A stretch of DNA of 64,000 nt from Leeuwenhoekiella sp044542075 (lineage in GTDB: Bacteria; Bacteroidota; Bacteroidia; Flavobacteriales; Flavobacteriaceae), in the NCBI RefSeq assembly GCF_044542075.1, contig NZ_JBITTU010000001.1, positions 682,001 to 746,000 on the forward strand. The letters run 5' to 3'. The position numbers and the translations under genes were made by a program. Within the stretch, counting starts at the first letter, position 1. The number at the start of each line of letters is the position of its first letter. Positions 9,001-16,624 of this stretch are shown here, one piece after another. A model generated the notes under the pieces. That model saw only the letters and a program-made list of their open reading frames with translations, was not told the DNA's origin and ran no database searches.

Positions 9001-11574
9001 ATGAAATGCTTCTCTTTACTTCTGTTACTAGTTATTACTTCAATTTCCTGTCAAAATAAAGATCAAGAAAACATCCTTCCTGACCCCGGGATTTCAAAAG
9101 ATCTGGCAGATTTTCGCAAAGCGCAATTAAGTGATATCACCTACAATTTAGATTTTAGTATTCCTAAAAATCTTGAAGATTCAATACCTGCCAAATTAGA
9201 ATTAAAGGTAACAATTCACGATTCTTCAAAACCACTTTATCTAGATTTTAATGCAAAAGAAAATCTTGTAAATAGGGTAGTGGCAAACGGGACAGATGTC
9301 TCTATTCAACATAAAAATGAACATTTAATTATTCCTTCAGAAAGCCTTCTGGAAGGCTCTAATACATTTACAATAGACTTTATTGCCGGTGAACAATCAC
9401 TTAACCGCAATTCAGATTTTTTGTACACACTTTTAGTTCCCGATCGTGCGAGTACGTTGTTTCCATGTTTTGATCAACCTAATTTAAAAGCAAACTACAT
9501 TCTAAAAATAACCGCGCCTAAAGAATGGGAAGTCTTGTGTGGTGCACCCGAAATTAGTACTAGCACAGCGGGTGATTTTACTACACATCAATTTGGCAAA
9601 TCTGATAAGATGAGTACGTATCTATTTTCTTTTGTAGTGGGTAAATTCAACACGGCAACTCAGAAGGTTGATGAGCTCAACATGAAAATGCTGTATCGGG
9701 AAACAGACTCCATTAAAATTGCAAACAGTTTAGATCCTATCTTCAAATTACACGCAGGAGCTGTAGATTTTCTTGAAAATTATACTGCACAAAAGTTTCC
9801 GTTTCAAAAATTAGATTTTGCTTCAATTCCTATTTTTCAATATGGTGGGATGGAGCATGTAGGCGCTATTCAGTACAAAGAATCTTCATTGTTTTTAGAT
9901 CATACAGCTACTGAAAATGATAAACTGGGACGTGCAAAACTTATTGCTCACGAGACTGCGCATATGTGGTTTGGTGATTTAATAACGATGAACTGGTTTG
10001 ATGATGTGTGGATGAAAGAAGTATTTGCAAATTTTATGGCAGATAAAATTGTAAATCCTGCATTTCCTGATGTAAATCACGATTTACTTTTTGTGCTCAA
10101 TCATTATCCCGGTGCTTATAGTGAAGACCGTACACAGGGTGCAAACCCCATACGACAGCAACTAGATAATCTTAAAAATGCAGGTTCTTTGTATGGCGGT
10201 ATTATTTATCATAAAGCACCTATTATGATGCGCCAGTTAGAACTTGCTGTTAGTGAAAAAAAGTTTCGTGAAGGCATACAAGAGTACATAAAAACCTATG
10301 CAAATGACAATGCTGTTTGGGACGATCTGGTAGGTATACTCGATGCCAGAACAACAATTAATTTAAAAGAATGGAGTGACGTCTGGGTAAATCAAAGCAG
10401 TAGACCGGTATTTACAGATAGTATTGTTTATAACGCGCAGAACGAAATAAAATCATTTGTACTCTCACAACATGCCGAAGATAACACAGATAAAATATGG
10501 CCTCAGACCTTTAAAATAGGACTGGTTTATGCAGATTCTACGCATAGCATTTCGGCAACAGTTGCAGGTGCACAACTTAATCTAAATAGCGCGCAAGGTT
10601 TACCAAAACCACTACAAATCATTTACAACTATGACGGAATGGGTTATGGTATTTTTCCGCAAGCGGAAGAAGCGCTAACACAAATTCCTGAAATTACAGA
10701 TGTTGTTGCCCGGGGTTATAGTTATATCAATAGTTATGAAAATTTGCTTAATGGAAGTATTGCACCATCTGCAGCTTTTGAACTGTTTAAAGAAGGAATA
10801 AAAACCGAAACAAATGCCTTAATTCTGCGTCAGATTACGAGTCAAATGGGAAGTTTATACTGGACTTATTTTGATGATTTACAACGGGAAGCTCATCAAA
10901 AAGAATTAGAAGATTTAGTGTACAGCCAACTCCAACAGGACTTACCCGCAAATATTAAAAAGACCTTATTTGGCTTGTTTAGCAGTATTGCTTATTCTAA
11001 AACCGGAAAAGAAAGATTATATGCTATTTGGGATAAGAAGATTGAAATAAAAAATCTAAAACTCAATGAGGATGATTATACCGCAATGGCTATGAACCTG
11101 GCGTTATATAATCATGAGAATAGAGAAACTATCTTAACAAAAGCTGAAACTGCAATTACAAATCCTGATAAAAAAGAACGTTTTGAGTTTTTGCTACCGG
11201 CATTGGCCGCAGATACCACAACTCGCAACGCATTTTTTGAAAGATTAAAAAACTCAAAAAACAGAGAAAAAGAATCCTGGGTAATTTCTGCTTTGCATTA
11301 TATAAACCACCCGTTACGTCAGGAAGATGGACTCAAAAATTTAGAAACTTCGCTAGAATTGCTAGAAGAGATTCAATTAACGGGAGATATTTTCTTTCCT
11401 AAAAACTGGCTAAACGCAACAATAGGAAAATATTCTTCTGCTGCAGCATACCAAATACGCGAGGCATTTTTAGCTGCACATCCTAACTTAAATCCGGTTT
11501 TAAAAAGCAAATTATTACAAGCTACAGATGATCTTGACCGTGTGCAAAAGATGCGTAAAACCATAAAAAACTAG
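9001..11574 (+). CDS. M1-family aminopeptidase, lipoprotein (PepN-like)
   Basis: 857 residues from this start. An in-frame ATG 15 bases upstream (8986) would add MLPYI; the later start is preferred because MKCFSLLLLLVITSISC is then a compact lipoprotein signal with Cys17 as the lipidated residue. The substrate-recognition motif is GGMEHVGA; the zinc site is HETAH (residues 317-321) with the third ligand Glu340 in WMKEVFANF, the M1 HEXXH-X18-E arrangement. The long C-terminal part is helical and fits the ERAP/PepN-like C-terminal domain. It probably trims peptides at the cell envelope, with the neighbouring S8 and M1 proteases. The gene has its own upstream region behind a terminator. Confidence 0.92.
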   Translation: MKCFSLLLLLVITSISCQNKDQENILPDPGISKDLADFRKAQLSDITYNLDFSIPKNLEDSIPAKLELKVTIHDSSKPLYLDFNAKENLVNRVVANGTDVSIQHKNEHLIIPSESLLEGSNTFTIDFIAGEQSLNRNSDFLYTLLVPDRASTLFPCFDQPNLKANYILKITAPKEWEVLCGAPEISTSTAGDFTTHQFGKSDKMSTYLFSFVVGKFNTATQKVDELNMKMLYRETDSIKIANSLDPIFKLHAGAVDFLENYTAQKFPFQKLDFASIPIFQYGGMEHVGAIQYKESSLFLDHTATENDKLGRAKLIAHETAHMWFGDLITMNWFDDVWMKEVFANFMADKIVNPAFPDVNHDLLFVLNHYPGAYSEDRTQGANPIRQQLDNLKNAGSLYGGIIYHKAPIMMRQLELAVSEKKFREGIQEYIKTYANDNAVWDDLVGILDARTTINLKEWSDVWVNQSSRPVFTDSIVYNAQNEIKSFVLSQHAEDNTDKIWPQTFKIGLVYADSTHSISATVAGAQLNLNSAQGLPKPLQIIYNYDGMGYGIFPQAEEALTQIPEITDVVARGYSYINSYENLLNGSIAPSAAFELFKEGIKTETNALILRQITSQMGSLYWTYFDDLQREAHQKELEDLVYSQLQQDLPANIKKTLFGLFSSIAYSKTGKERLYAIWDKKIEIKNLKLNEDDYTAMAMNLALYNHENRETILTKAETAITNPDKKERFEFLLPALAADTTTRNAFFERLKNSKNREKESWVISALHYINHPLRQEDGLKNLETSLELLEEIQLTGDIFFPKNWLNATIGKYSSAAAYQIREAFLAAHPNLNPVLKSKLLQATDDLDRVQKMRKTIKN

Positions 11575-11658
11575 AAAGCAAAAGCTTAAGAATATATCTC
11601 TGTAGTATATAAGTTAGCTATATTTACACCTCAAATCCTTTCGCCGAATGGCAAAAAA

Positions 11659-12048
11659 ATGAATCAAACTTTCCCCAAAAAAGAACATTTAAAACGTAAA
11701 AAACTCATTGATCTTCTCTTTAAAGAAGGTCAAAAAGTGAGTTCATATCCCTTGTTGCTTTTTTATACAAAAGCACCACTTTACGAAGAAGGAATAAACA
11801 TACAAGCTGGGGTTTCTGTTGCTAAGCGTAATCACAAATTAGCAGTTACCCGCAATCGCTTAAAGCGGGTAATGCGCGAAGTTTACCGCAAAAATAAAAC
11901 TGATTTTCAAACAAATGAGGGCACATTTGCGTTTATGTTTATTTATACGGGAAGAGAAGTATTGACCTACTCAGAAATTGAAAAAGCAATGTTGAAGTTG
12001 ATCTTAAAATTTAATACTAAAGAGAATCAAACTTTAGAAAATATGTAG
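11659..12048 (+). CDS. rnpA: Ribonuclease P protein component
   Basis: 129 residues, the usual length for the small protein subunit that binds RNase P RNA and helps cleave the 5' leader from pre-tRNA. The signature is the basic helix AKRNHKLAVTRNRLKRVMRE (about residues 55-75), which contains the conserved RNR-type motif. The N-terminus FPKKEHLKRKKLIDLLF is also typical. It is not next to rpmH/yidC as in Proteobacteria and Firmicutes; here it precedes a DUF4349 protein and an S41 protease, and it starts 85 bases after the M1 gene. A TATATTTA sequence about 40 bases upstream resembles the -7 element but is not exact. Confidence 0.95.
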   Translation: MNQTFPKKEHLKRKKLIDLLFKEGQKVSSYPLLLFYTKAPLYEEGINIQAGVSVAKRNHKLAVTRNRLKRVMREVYRKNKTDFQTNEGTFAFMFIYTGREVLTYSEIEKAMLKLILKFNTKENQTLENM

Positions 12049-12118
12049 CTTAGTATATCTCGTAACCGCAATTTGAGAGTATTTGAACTACCCATTATTA
12101 TAAATTAAAATATAGGTT

Positions 12119-12934
12119 ATGAAGATTCTTGGCTTTACGTTACTGGGTTTGATGTACATGTGCGGTTCTCCTTCTAGTGAGGTTGAAAATATAGGAGCAA
12201 TGCATATCGAAAATGATGTATATGCAGATGAGCAAACGGTTCCCAATTTTCAAGTTGCTACCACAGATCAAAAAATTATCAAAACGGGAAGAATACGCTT
12301 CGAGACAAATGATTTGCTACAAACACGCACCCAGGTTTTGAAAGCTGTAGAAGCTTCAAATGGGTATGTACAAAATGAAAATTCGGGTAAAGATTATTCT
12401 CGAAATTTTCAGGAATTAGAACTGCGTGTTCCTACTCAAAATTTTCAGAAAGCACTAGATTTAATAAGTGATGGTGTAGCTTTTTTTGATGAAAAATCTA
12501 TTTCAAGGCGTGATGTAACCGAAGAATTTATAGATCTCGAAGCGCGTCTAGATGCCAAACGCAAATTAGAAACGCGTTATCTCGATTTATTGAAGAAAGC
12601 AAATTCGGTAAAAGATATTCTTGAAATAGAGCGTGAACTTTCAGTGATTAGAGAAGAGATTGAGTCTAAACAGGGTCGTCTAAATTACTTATCAAAACAG
12701 GTTTCGTACAGTACACTAACCGTTAACTTTTACAAGATTACGGTTGAAAACGGAATTACAAAATCGTACGGTTCTAAAATTTTACAAGCAATAAAAGGTG
12801 GTTGGCAGGGTATTTCTACCTTTTTACTGGGTCTCATTTATATCTGGCCTTTTATTATTATTTTACTGGTGGCTATCTTTTTACTACGCAGATGGCAGAA
12901 AAGAAATGCTAAAAAGAAAAATTCATCAATATAG
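12119..12934 (+). CDS. DUF4349 domain protein, membrane-anchored
   Basis: 271 residues. The N-terminus MKILGFTLLGLMYMCGS looks like a signal sequence, possibly lipoprotein-type (Cys15), although the residues before Cys are not canonical. The central part (about 45-225) matches the DUF4349 pattern: a beta-rich segment with LELRVPTQNF, then a long coiled coil with EFIDLEARLDAKRKLETRY and VKDILEIERELSVIREEIE, then YSTLTVNFY. A C-terminal transmembrane helix (about 243-263) ends in RRWQKRNAKKK. Molecular function is unknown; the architecture recalls proteins acting at or across the envelope. It ends 4 bases before the S41 protease start, so the two are probably co-transcribed. Confidence 0.85.
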   Translation: MKILGFTLLGLMYMCGSPSSEVENIGAMHIENDVYADEQTVPNFQVATTDQKIIKTGRIRFETNDLLQTRTQVLKAVEASNGYVQNENSGKDYSRNFQELELRVPTQNFQKALDLISDGVAFFDEKSISRRDVTEEFIDLEARLDAKRKLETRYLDLLKKANSVKDILEIERELSVIREEIESKQGRLNYLSKQVSYSTLTVNFYKITVENGITKSYGSKILQAIKGGWQGISTFLLGLIYIWPFIIILLVAIFLLRRWQKRNAKKKNSSI

Positions 12935-12938
12935 ATTT

Positions 12939-14564
12939 ATGAGAAAGAGAATATTGGTTTCGATAACGGCAGTGGTAATTCTATTTACTACAGTTAGTTT
13001 TAAGAGCGATTTTTTTGAAATCGCTAAGCAGATTGAAATATTTACCACCTTATTTAAGGAGCTTAATATGAATTATGTTGATGAGGTAAATCCTTCAAAA
13101 TTAATGGACGCTGCAATAGAAGGTATGCTTTCTGAACTGGACCCATACACTAAATACTGGACTGAGCAGGAGGTAGAAGATGCGCGCATTAATAATACTG
13201 GAGAATACACCGGTATAGGAGCATCTGTCATTACAAAAGATAAGAAAATTAAAATTCTCGAAGCTTACAAAGATTATCCTGCAGATAAGGCCGGTTTGCA
13301 GGCGGGTGATGAGCTTATAAAAATAGGAGATATTACCATAGCAGATTTTAATGCTGATGCCGGTGATTTGCTGCAAGGAGCACCGGGAACATCTATTCCC
13401 ATATCTTTTAAACGCCAGGGCACTATAAAGCAGACCACTCTTAAACGTGAAGAAATAGATATTAAAGCGGTCCCATTTTATACGCTAATAGAGGGAAATA
13501 TAGGGTACGTTGTGTTGTCTAAATTCAACAAAAAAGCTTCTTCAGAAACAGCAGATGCAATAAAACAATTAAAAAGTGAAGGAGCTACTTCTATTATTCT
13601 AGACTTAAGAGGAAATCCCGGTGGTTTATTAACAGAAGCTATTAATGTTAGTAACTTGTTTATTCCTAAAGCACAGGTAATTACCACTACAAAATCTGTT
13701 ATTGAGAAATACAATCAAGAGTACCGCACACCTAATGAACCTTTAGATGTTAATATTCCCGTAGCTGTGTTAATAAACGGTCGCAGTGCTTCTGCTAGCG
13801 AGATCGTATCTGGTTCATTACAGGATTATGATCGTGCTGTTATTGTAGGTGCCAGAAGTTTTGGAAAAGGTCTTGTACAGCGTCCTAAAGAGCTTACGTA
13901 TGGTACCCAGTTAAAAGTTACGATCTCTAGATATTATACACCTAGCGGTCGTTGTATACAAGCACTTGATTACTGGAACCGTGATGATCAGGGTAATGCG
14001 ATACGTACTAATGTTGAAGATTATAATGAGTTTAAAACAAGAATGGGTAGAACGGTATATGATGGTGGTGGAGTGTTACCAGACATTCAAGTAGAGTCTG
14101 CAAAATTAAGTGCGATTACAGAAGCTTTATTAATGGATCAGGCAATTTTTGACTTTGCTACAGACTATTTCTACAAGCATAATTATGATAACTTAGAAGA
14201 TTTTAAATTTACCAGTACAGACTATACAGCTTTTAAAACTTTTCTTGAACAAAAAGGATTTACATACCAGACGCAAACTGAAAAAGATTTAGAAAAATCA
14301 TTTCTTACTGCAGAAAAAGATAACCTTCAAAAAGAAATTAGTACCCAATATGCCGGTCTTATGAAGTCTATTGATTCTGCTAAAAAACAACAACTGGATT
14401 CTAAAGAAAAAGAGATTTCTAATTTAATTGTAGACGAACTTGTAAAACGGTATTTCTATAAAGAAGGCCTTTATGAGTATCAAATAAAACATAATGAGGA
14501 GATTGCAGAAGCTATTTCAATTTTAAAAGATACTAAGCGCTATTCTAAAATTTTAAACCCGTAA
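12939..14564 (+). CDS. S41-family C-terminal processing peptidase (CtpA/Prc-like)
   Basis: 541 residues from the ATG 4 bases after the upstream stop codon. Longer in-frame starts (12798, 12906) lie inside the DUF4349 gene and would add only a translated membrane-helix shadow, so the later start is preferred; it gives MRKRILVSITAVVILFTT, a signal/anchor. A PDZ domain (about 95-175, with AGLQAGDELIKIGD) precedes the protease domain. The catalytic Ser285 in SASASEI and Lys310 in FGKGLVQ are spaced by 25 residues as in E. coli Prc. A charged C-terminal segment of about 130 residues follows. It probably degrades or trims envelope proteins from their C-termini in the periplasm. Confidence 0.93.
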   Translation: MRKRILVSITAVVILFTTVSFKSDFFEIAKQIEIFTTLFKELNMNYVDEVNPSKLMDAAIEGMLSELDPYTKYWTEQEVEDARINNTGEYTGIGASVITKDKKIKILEAYKDYPADKAGLQAGDELIKIGDITIADFNADAGDLLQGAPGTSIPISFKRQGTIKQTTLKREEIDIKAVPFYTLIEGNIGYVVLSKFNKKASSETADAIKQLKSEGATSIILDLRGNPGGLLTEAINVSNLFIPKAQVITTTKSVIEKYNQEYRTPNEPLDVNIPVAVLINGRSASASEIVSGSLQDYDRAVIVGARSFGKGLVQRPKELTYGTQLKVTISRYYTPSGRCIQALDYWNRDDQGNAIRTNVEDYNEFKTRMGRTVYDGGGVLPDIQVESAKLSAITEALLMDQAIFDFATDYFYKHNYDNLEDFKFTSTDYTAFKTFLEQKGFTYQTQTEKDLEKSFLTAEKDNLQKEISTQYAGLMKSIDSAKKQQLDSKEKEISNLIVDELVKRYFYKEGLYEYQIKHNEEIAEAISILKDTKRYSKILNP

Positions 14565-14669
14565 TAAAAGCATTATTTTAAAGTTTAGTTTTAGAATTCA
14601 ATATTTTAACACTAAAATTTAAGGGTTTAACCCAATCTTAAGAATATTAACAAACTCGTTTACTATCTT

Positions 14670-15053
14670 ATGATTATGATAACTATAGATAAGGATACAG
14701 ATAAGAACACAGAAATTTTAGGAACTGCAATTAGCTATTTAGAAGATAGAGGATTTGAAAATATAAAAGCCGATACAGAAGGCTTTGAAAGTCCAAAATC
14801 ATACATAAAAAGAGGTAGTGAAGTATCAATCACACCAGATATTGTAGCAGAGCGCGATGGTGAAAAGCACATTTTTGAATTGAGTTTAAAATCTAAAAAA
14901 CCTAGATTGTTGAAATCGAAATGGCTTTTTCTTGATGTATTAAGCGATATGAAGAATTTTAAATTTAAAATTCTTACAACTCGTGGGCATTATAAATTTA
15001 CAGATGAGATGTTAGACAGTATAAGCCTAAATAAAACTCCAGTTAAGATATAA
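14670..15053 (+). CDS. Hypothetical protein, 127 aa, possible degenerate PD-(D/E)xK fold
   Basis: A 127-residue soluble protein that I do not assign to a named family. Residues 15-25 look like an amphipathic helix (EILGTAISYLE), followed by GFENIKAD, then TPDIVAERDGEKHIFELSLKS (about 55-75), then a helix and KFKILTTRGHYKFT. The order helix, PD..., E-x-S-x-K, helix, strand resembles the PD-(D/E)xK nuclease core, but the lysine of the ExK motif is Ser72, so catalysis would be doubtful. There is an alternative ATG two codons inside. It stands alone, 105 bases after the protease gene, with a terminator behind it. Confidence 0.7.
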   Translation: MIMITIDKDTDKNTEILGTAISYLEDRGFENIKADTEGFESPKSYIKRGSEVSITPDIVAERDGEKHIFELSLKSKKPRLLKSKWLFLDVLSDMKNFKFKILTTRGHYKFTDEMLDSISLNKTPVKI

Positions 15054-15075
15054 TTGCACCTTACATAACAAAAAT

Positions 15076-15100
15076 AAAAACCGCCAAAAGGCGGTTTTTT
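15076..15100. terminator. Bidirectional rho-independent terminator
   Basis: AAAAACCGCC / GGCGGTTTTTT with an AAAA loop, between the convergent hypothetical gene and the ElaA-type acetyltransferase gene. Confidence 0.88.
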
Positions 15101-15542
15101 ATTTGGTTCTTACCATTTTAATATGCGGGATATTATCTTCTAAATATGCTTCACCAAATTCAACAAAACCAAGTTCATTATAGAATTTCTTTAAATAGGT
15201 CTGTGCAGAAATATGTATGATATTTATCGCAAAGCGAGATTCTAACTCATTTATAGAAGCCTGCATTATAAGTTTACCATACCCATATTTACGTTGATCC
15301 CGTTTAGTTAAGACACGCCCTATACTGGCCTCATCAAAATAAAATCCTTTATTAAATATGCGGGTATAAGCAACTAAATTTCCTTCTTTATAGCCCAGTA
15401 CGTGAATTGCTTTTTGATCTTTATCATCTATATCTTGATACACACAATCCTGCTCTACTACAAAAACCGCTGAACGCAATTGTAATAGTTCATATAGCAT
15501 GTGAATATCAAGTTGATTGAATTCTAGTATTTTAATTTCCAT
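15099..15542 (-). CDS. GNAT-family N-acetyltransferase, ElaA-like
   Basis: 147 residues matching the ElaA group of GNAT acetyltransferases: LRSAVFVVEQDCVYQDIDDKD near residues 22-42, HVLGY, the acetyl-CoA loop region IGRVLTKRDQRKYGYGKLIM (about 74-93), AQTYLKKFYNELGF and the closing EDNIPHIKM. The substrate of ElaA proteins is not known. It is probably cytoplasmic and monocistronic. The stop codon touches the terminator shared with the upstream convergent gene. The AT-rich region upstream shows no exact TAnnTTTG promoter element. Confidence 0.88.
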   Translation of the reverse strand: MEIKILEFNQLDIHMLYELLQLRSAVFVVEQDCVYQDIDDKDQKAIHVLGYKEGNLVAYTRIFNKGFYFDEASIGRVLTKRDQRKYGYGKLIMQASINELESRFAINIIHISAQTYLKKFYNELGFVEFGEAYLEDNIPHIKMVRTK

Positions 15543-15742
15543 AGTTTTAATTCGATAACGCGTAATTACTATATTTTTTTATTTCGAACCTAATTTTATT
15601 ATTGTCATTCTACTTTTTATTTTTTTTTAGGAATAAAAAAAATAAATAATTAAAATAAGCTTTAAGCCATCTAGACACTGACCTAATATAGAATAGAATA
15701 TAATCTACTTATATATCTACAACATCACGGGTAATTTTTCAC

Positions 15743-15753
15743 TTGTTAATAGC
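15743..15753 (+). repeat. TTGTTAATAGC repeat, copy 1
   Basis: TTGTTAATAGC followed by CAT; recurs in direct orientation at 16046 (followed by GAT) and inverted at 16167-16177 within the same non-coding region. Confidence 0.55.
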
Positions 15754-16045
15754 CATTTTCAAAAACACTCTGGGATTATGTGAGTTACAATGATATGAAG
15801 TGTAAAGAGACTTAATATTCAACGAGTTAACATTTAGTTAACATGACTGTTCATAAGTTGTCATCAAAAAAGCAAAATGAAAATTGCTTTCTAATTAAAA
15901 AAAAACAAAGCAGAATATAGGTAATACCAAGCAAGTAAATCTTCCTATTTTTTGTTGTCACTTTATGAGCATTTAAAAAAGTGATTCTTAATAAATGTTA
16001 GTAAAAACTTATTTAGAATTTGTGTTTAACTAGGGTTATCAACAA

Positions 16046-16056
16046 TTGTTAATAGC
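16046..16056 (+). repeat. TTGTTAATAGC repeat, copy 2, part of an imperfect palindrome
   Basis: Second direct copy. With the preceding TTATCAACAA it forms an imperfect palindrome centred on AATT (16036-16055), next to a DnaA-box-like site. Confidence 0.55.
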
Positions 16057-16166
16057 GATGGTAGATCCTTTGAAAATCAGTTAATTTAAGTTGTATAATG
16101 ACACTTATAACACGTTTATAACTACCTACAATTAAAAAAACAAGAAACTTAAAGCTAAACTTATAC

Positions 16167-16177
16167 CGCTATTAACA
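16167..16177 (-). repeat. TGTTAATAGCG repeat, inverted copy 3
   Basis: CGCTATTAACA on the plus strand, the reverse complement of TGTTAATAGCG; copy 2 extended by one base (16047-16057) is identical over 11 bases. Confidence 0.55.
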
Positions 16178-16257
16178 GACTATAATAACAAACAGATTTT
16201 ATTTAAATTTTAAAAAAGAAAAATGATTATTATATATACTGTTAACAACTGAAGCTA

Positions 16258-16292
16258 AAAAAAAATAGAGCCCTTAATTGGAGCTCTATTTA
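16258..16292 (-). terminator. Rho-independent terminator for a minus-strand small transcript
   Basis: AAATAGAGC / GCTCTATTT hairpin, extended by GG/CC pairs. On the minus strand it is followed by nine T residues, so it fits termination of a leftward transcript. The only ORF feeding it is the 34-residue ORF ending 25 bases before it. On the plus strand the following sequence is AT-rich but not a clean T-run. Confidence 0.7.
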
Positions 16293-16316
16293 ATTATTAT
16301 TTTAAAGATTGATATT

Positions 16317-16421
16317 TTAAAACTGAGAATTTACGTACGTAAAAACTACTATTATCCCAAGTATAAAAATACTTAGAAATAGAATTAGAATTTTATTCTT
16401 TTTGATACTGAGTATCTTCAT
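16317..16421 (-). CDS. Small single-helix membrane protein, 34 aa
   Basis: ATG to TAA on the minus strand, 34 residues: a basic head MKILSIKKNK, one hydrophobic helix (about residues 11-29, ILILFLSIFILGIIVVFTY), and a short polar tail VNSQF. This is the make-up of a one-span small membrane protein with the N-terminus inside. The strong minus-strand terminator 25 bases past the stop codon supports a transcript here. No Shine-Dalgarno sequence or exact -7 element is visible, and such ORFs can arise by chance in AT-rich DNA. No family is recognised. It lies alone in a non-coding region upstream of rnr. Confidence 0.5.
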   Translation of the reverse strand: MKILSIKKNKILILFLSIFILGIIVVFTYVNSQF

Positions 16422-16624
16422 AGGTTACTAACAATTCATTTAGGTGTAAAATTAAGTTAATTTTAACAACTTATAACTTTTATAGATTAAGAATTGGTTA
16501 CCAAACGATTAAATAAGAATTTTAAGATGTTTATAGCATTAAGATTAACTTAAAGTTCACGTAATAGTCCCTTTAGTTTCAGCTAATAACCCTAATTTTA
16601 CTAATATTAAATACAAAGCATTGA

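Larger units (their letters stand above)
15543..16624. other. 1.08 kb AT-rich region without long genes; candidate replication-origin or regulatory region
   Basis: Between the acetyltransferase gene and rnr lies the longest non-coding stretch of the window. It holds long A and T runs, a direct repeat AGTTAACAT-TT-AGTTAACAT (15825-15844), three exact copies of TGTTAATAGC plus one near-copy (TGTTTATAGC, 16528-16537), and sites one base off the E. coli DnaA box TTATNCACA: TTATCAACA (16036-16044), TTATGAACA (minus strand, 15848-15856) and TTAAACACA (minus strand, 16021-16029). It also holds a minus-strand 34-residue ORF with a terminator. The rnr promoter must lie at its right end. An origin function is inference only; neighbouring gene directions do not diverge clearly here. 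Confidence 0.35.

Noticed and set aside
7031..11574. Two adjacent M1 peptidases as a tandem duplication
   Set aside because: Lengths (615 and 857 aa), signal types and sequences outside the zinc motif differ strongly, so they are different M1 subgroups rather than a recent duplication.
12798..12938. Longer N-terminus for the S41 protease (starts at 12798 or 12906)
   Set aside because: That segment overlaps the DUF4349 coding region in another frame and its hydrophobic residues mirror the upstream membrane helix; the ATG at 12939 gives a normal signal sequence.
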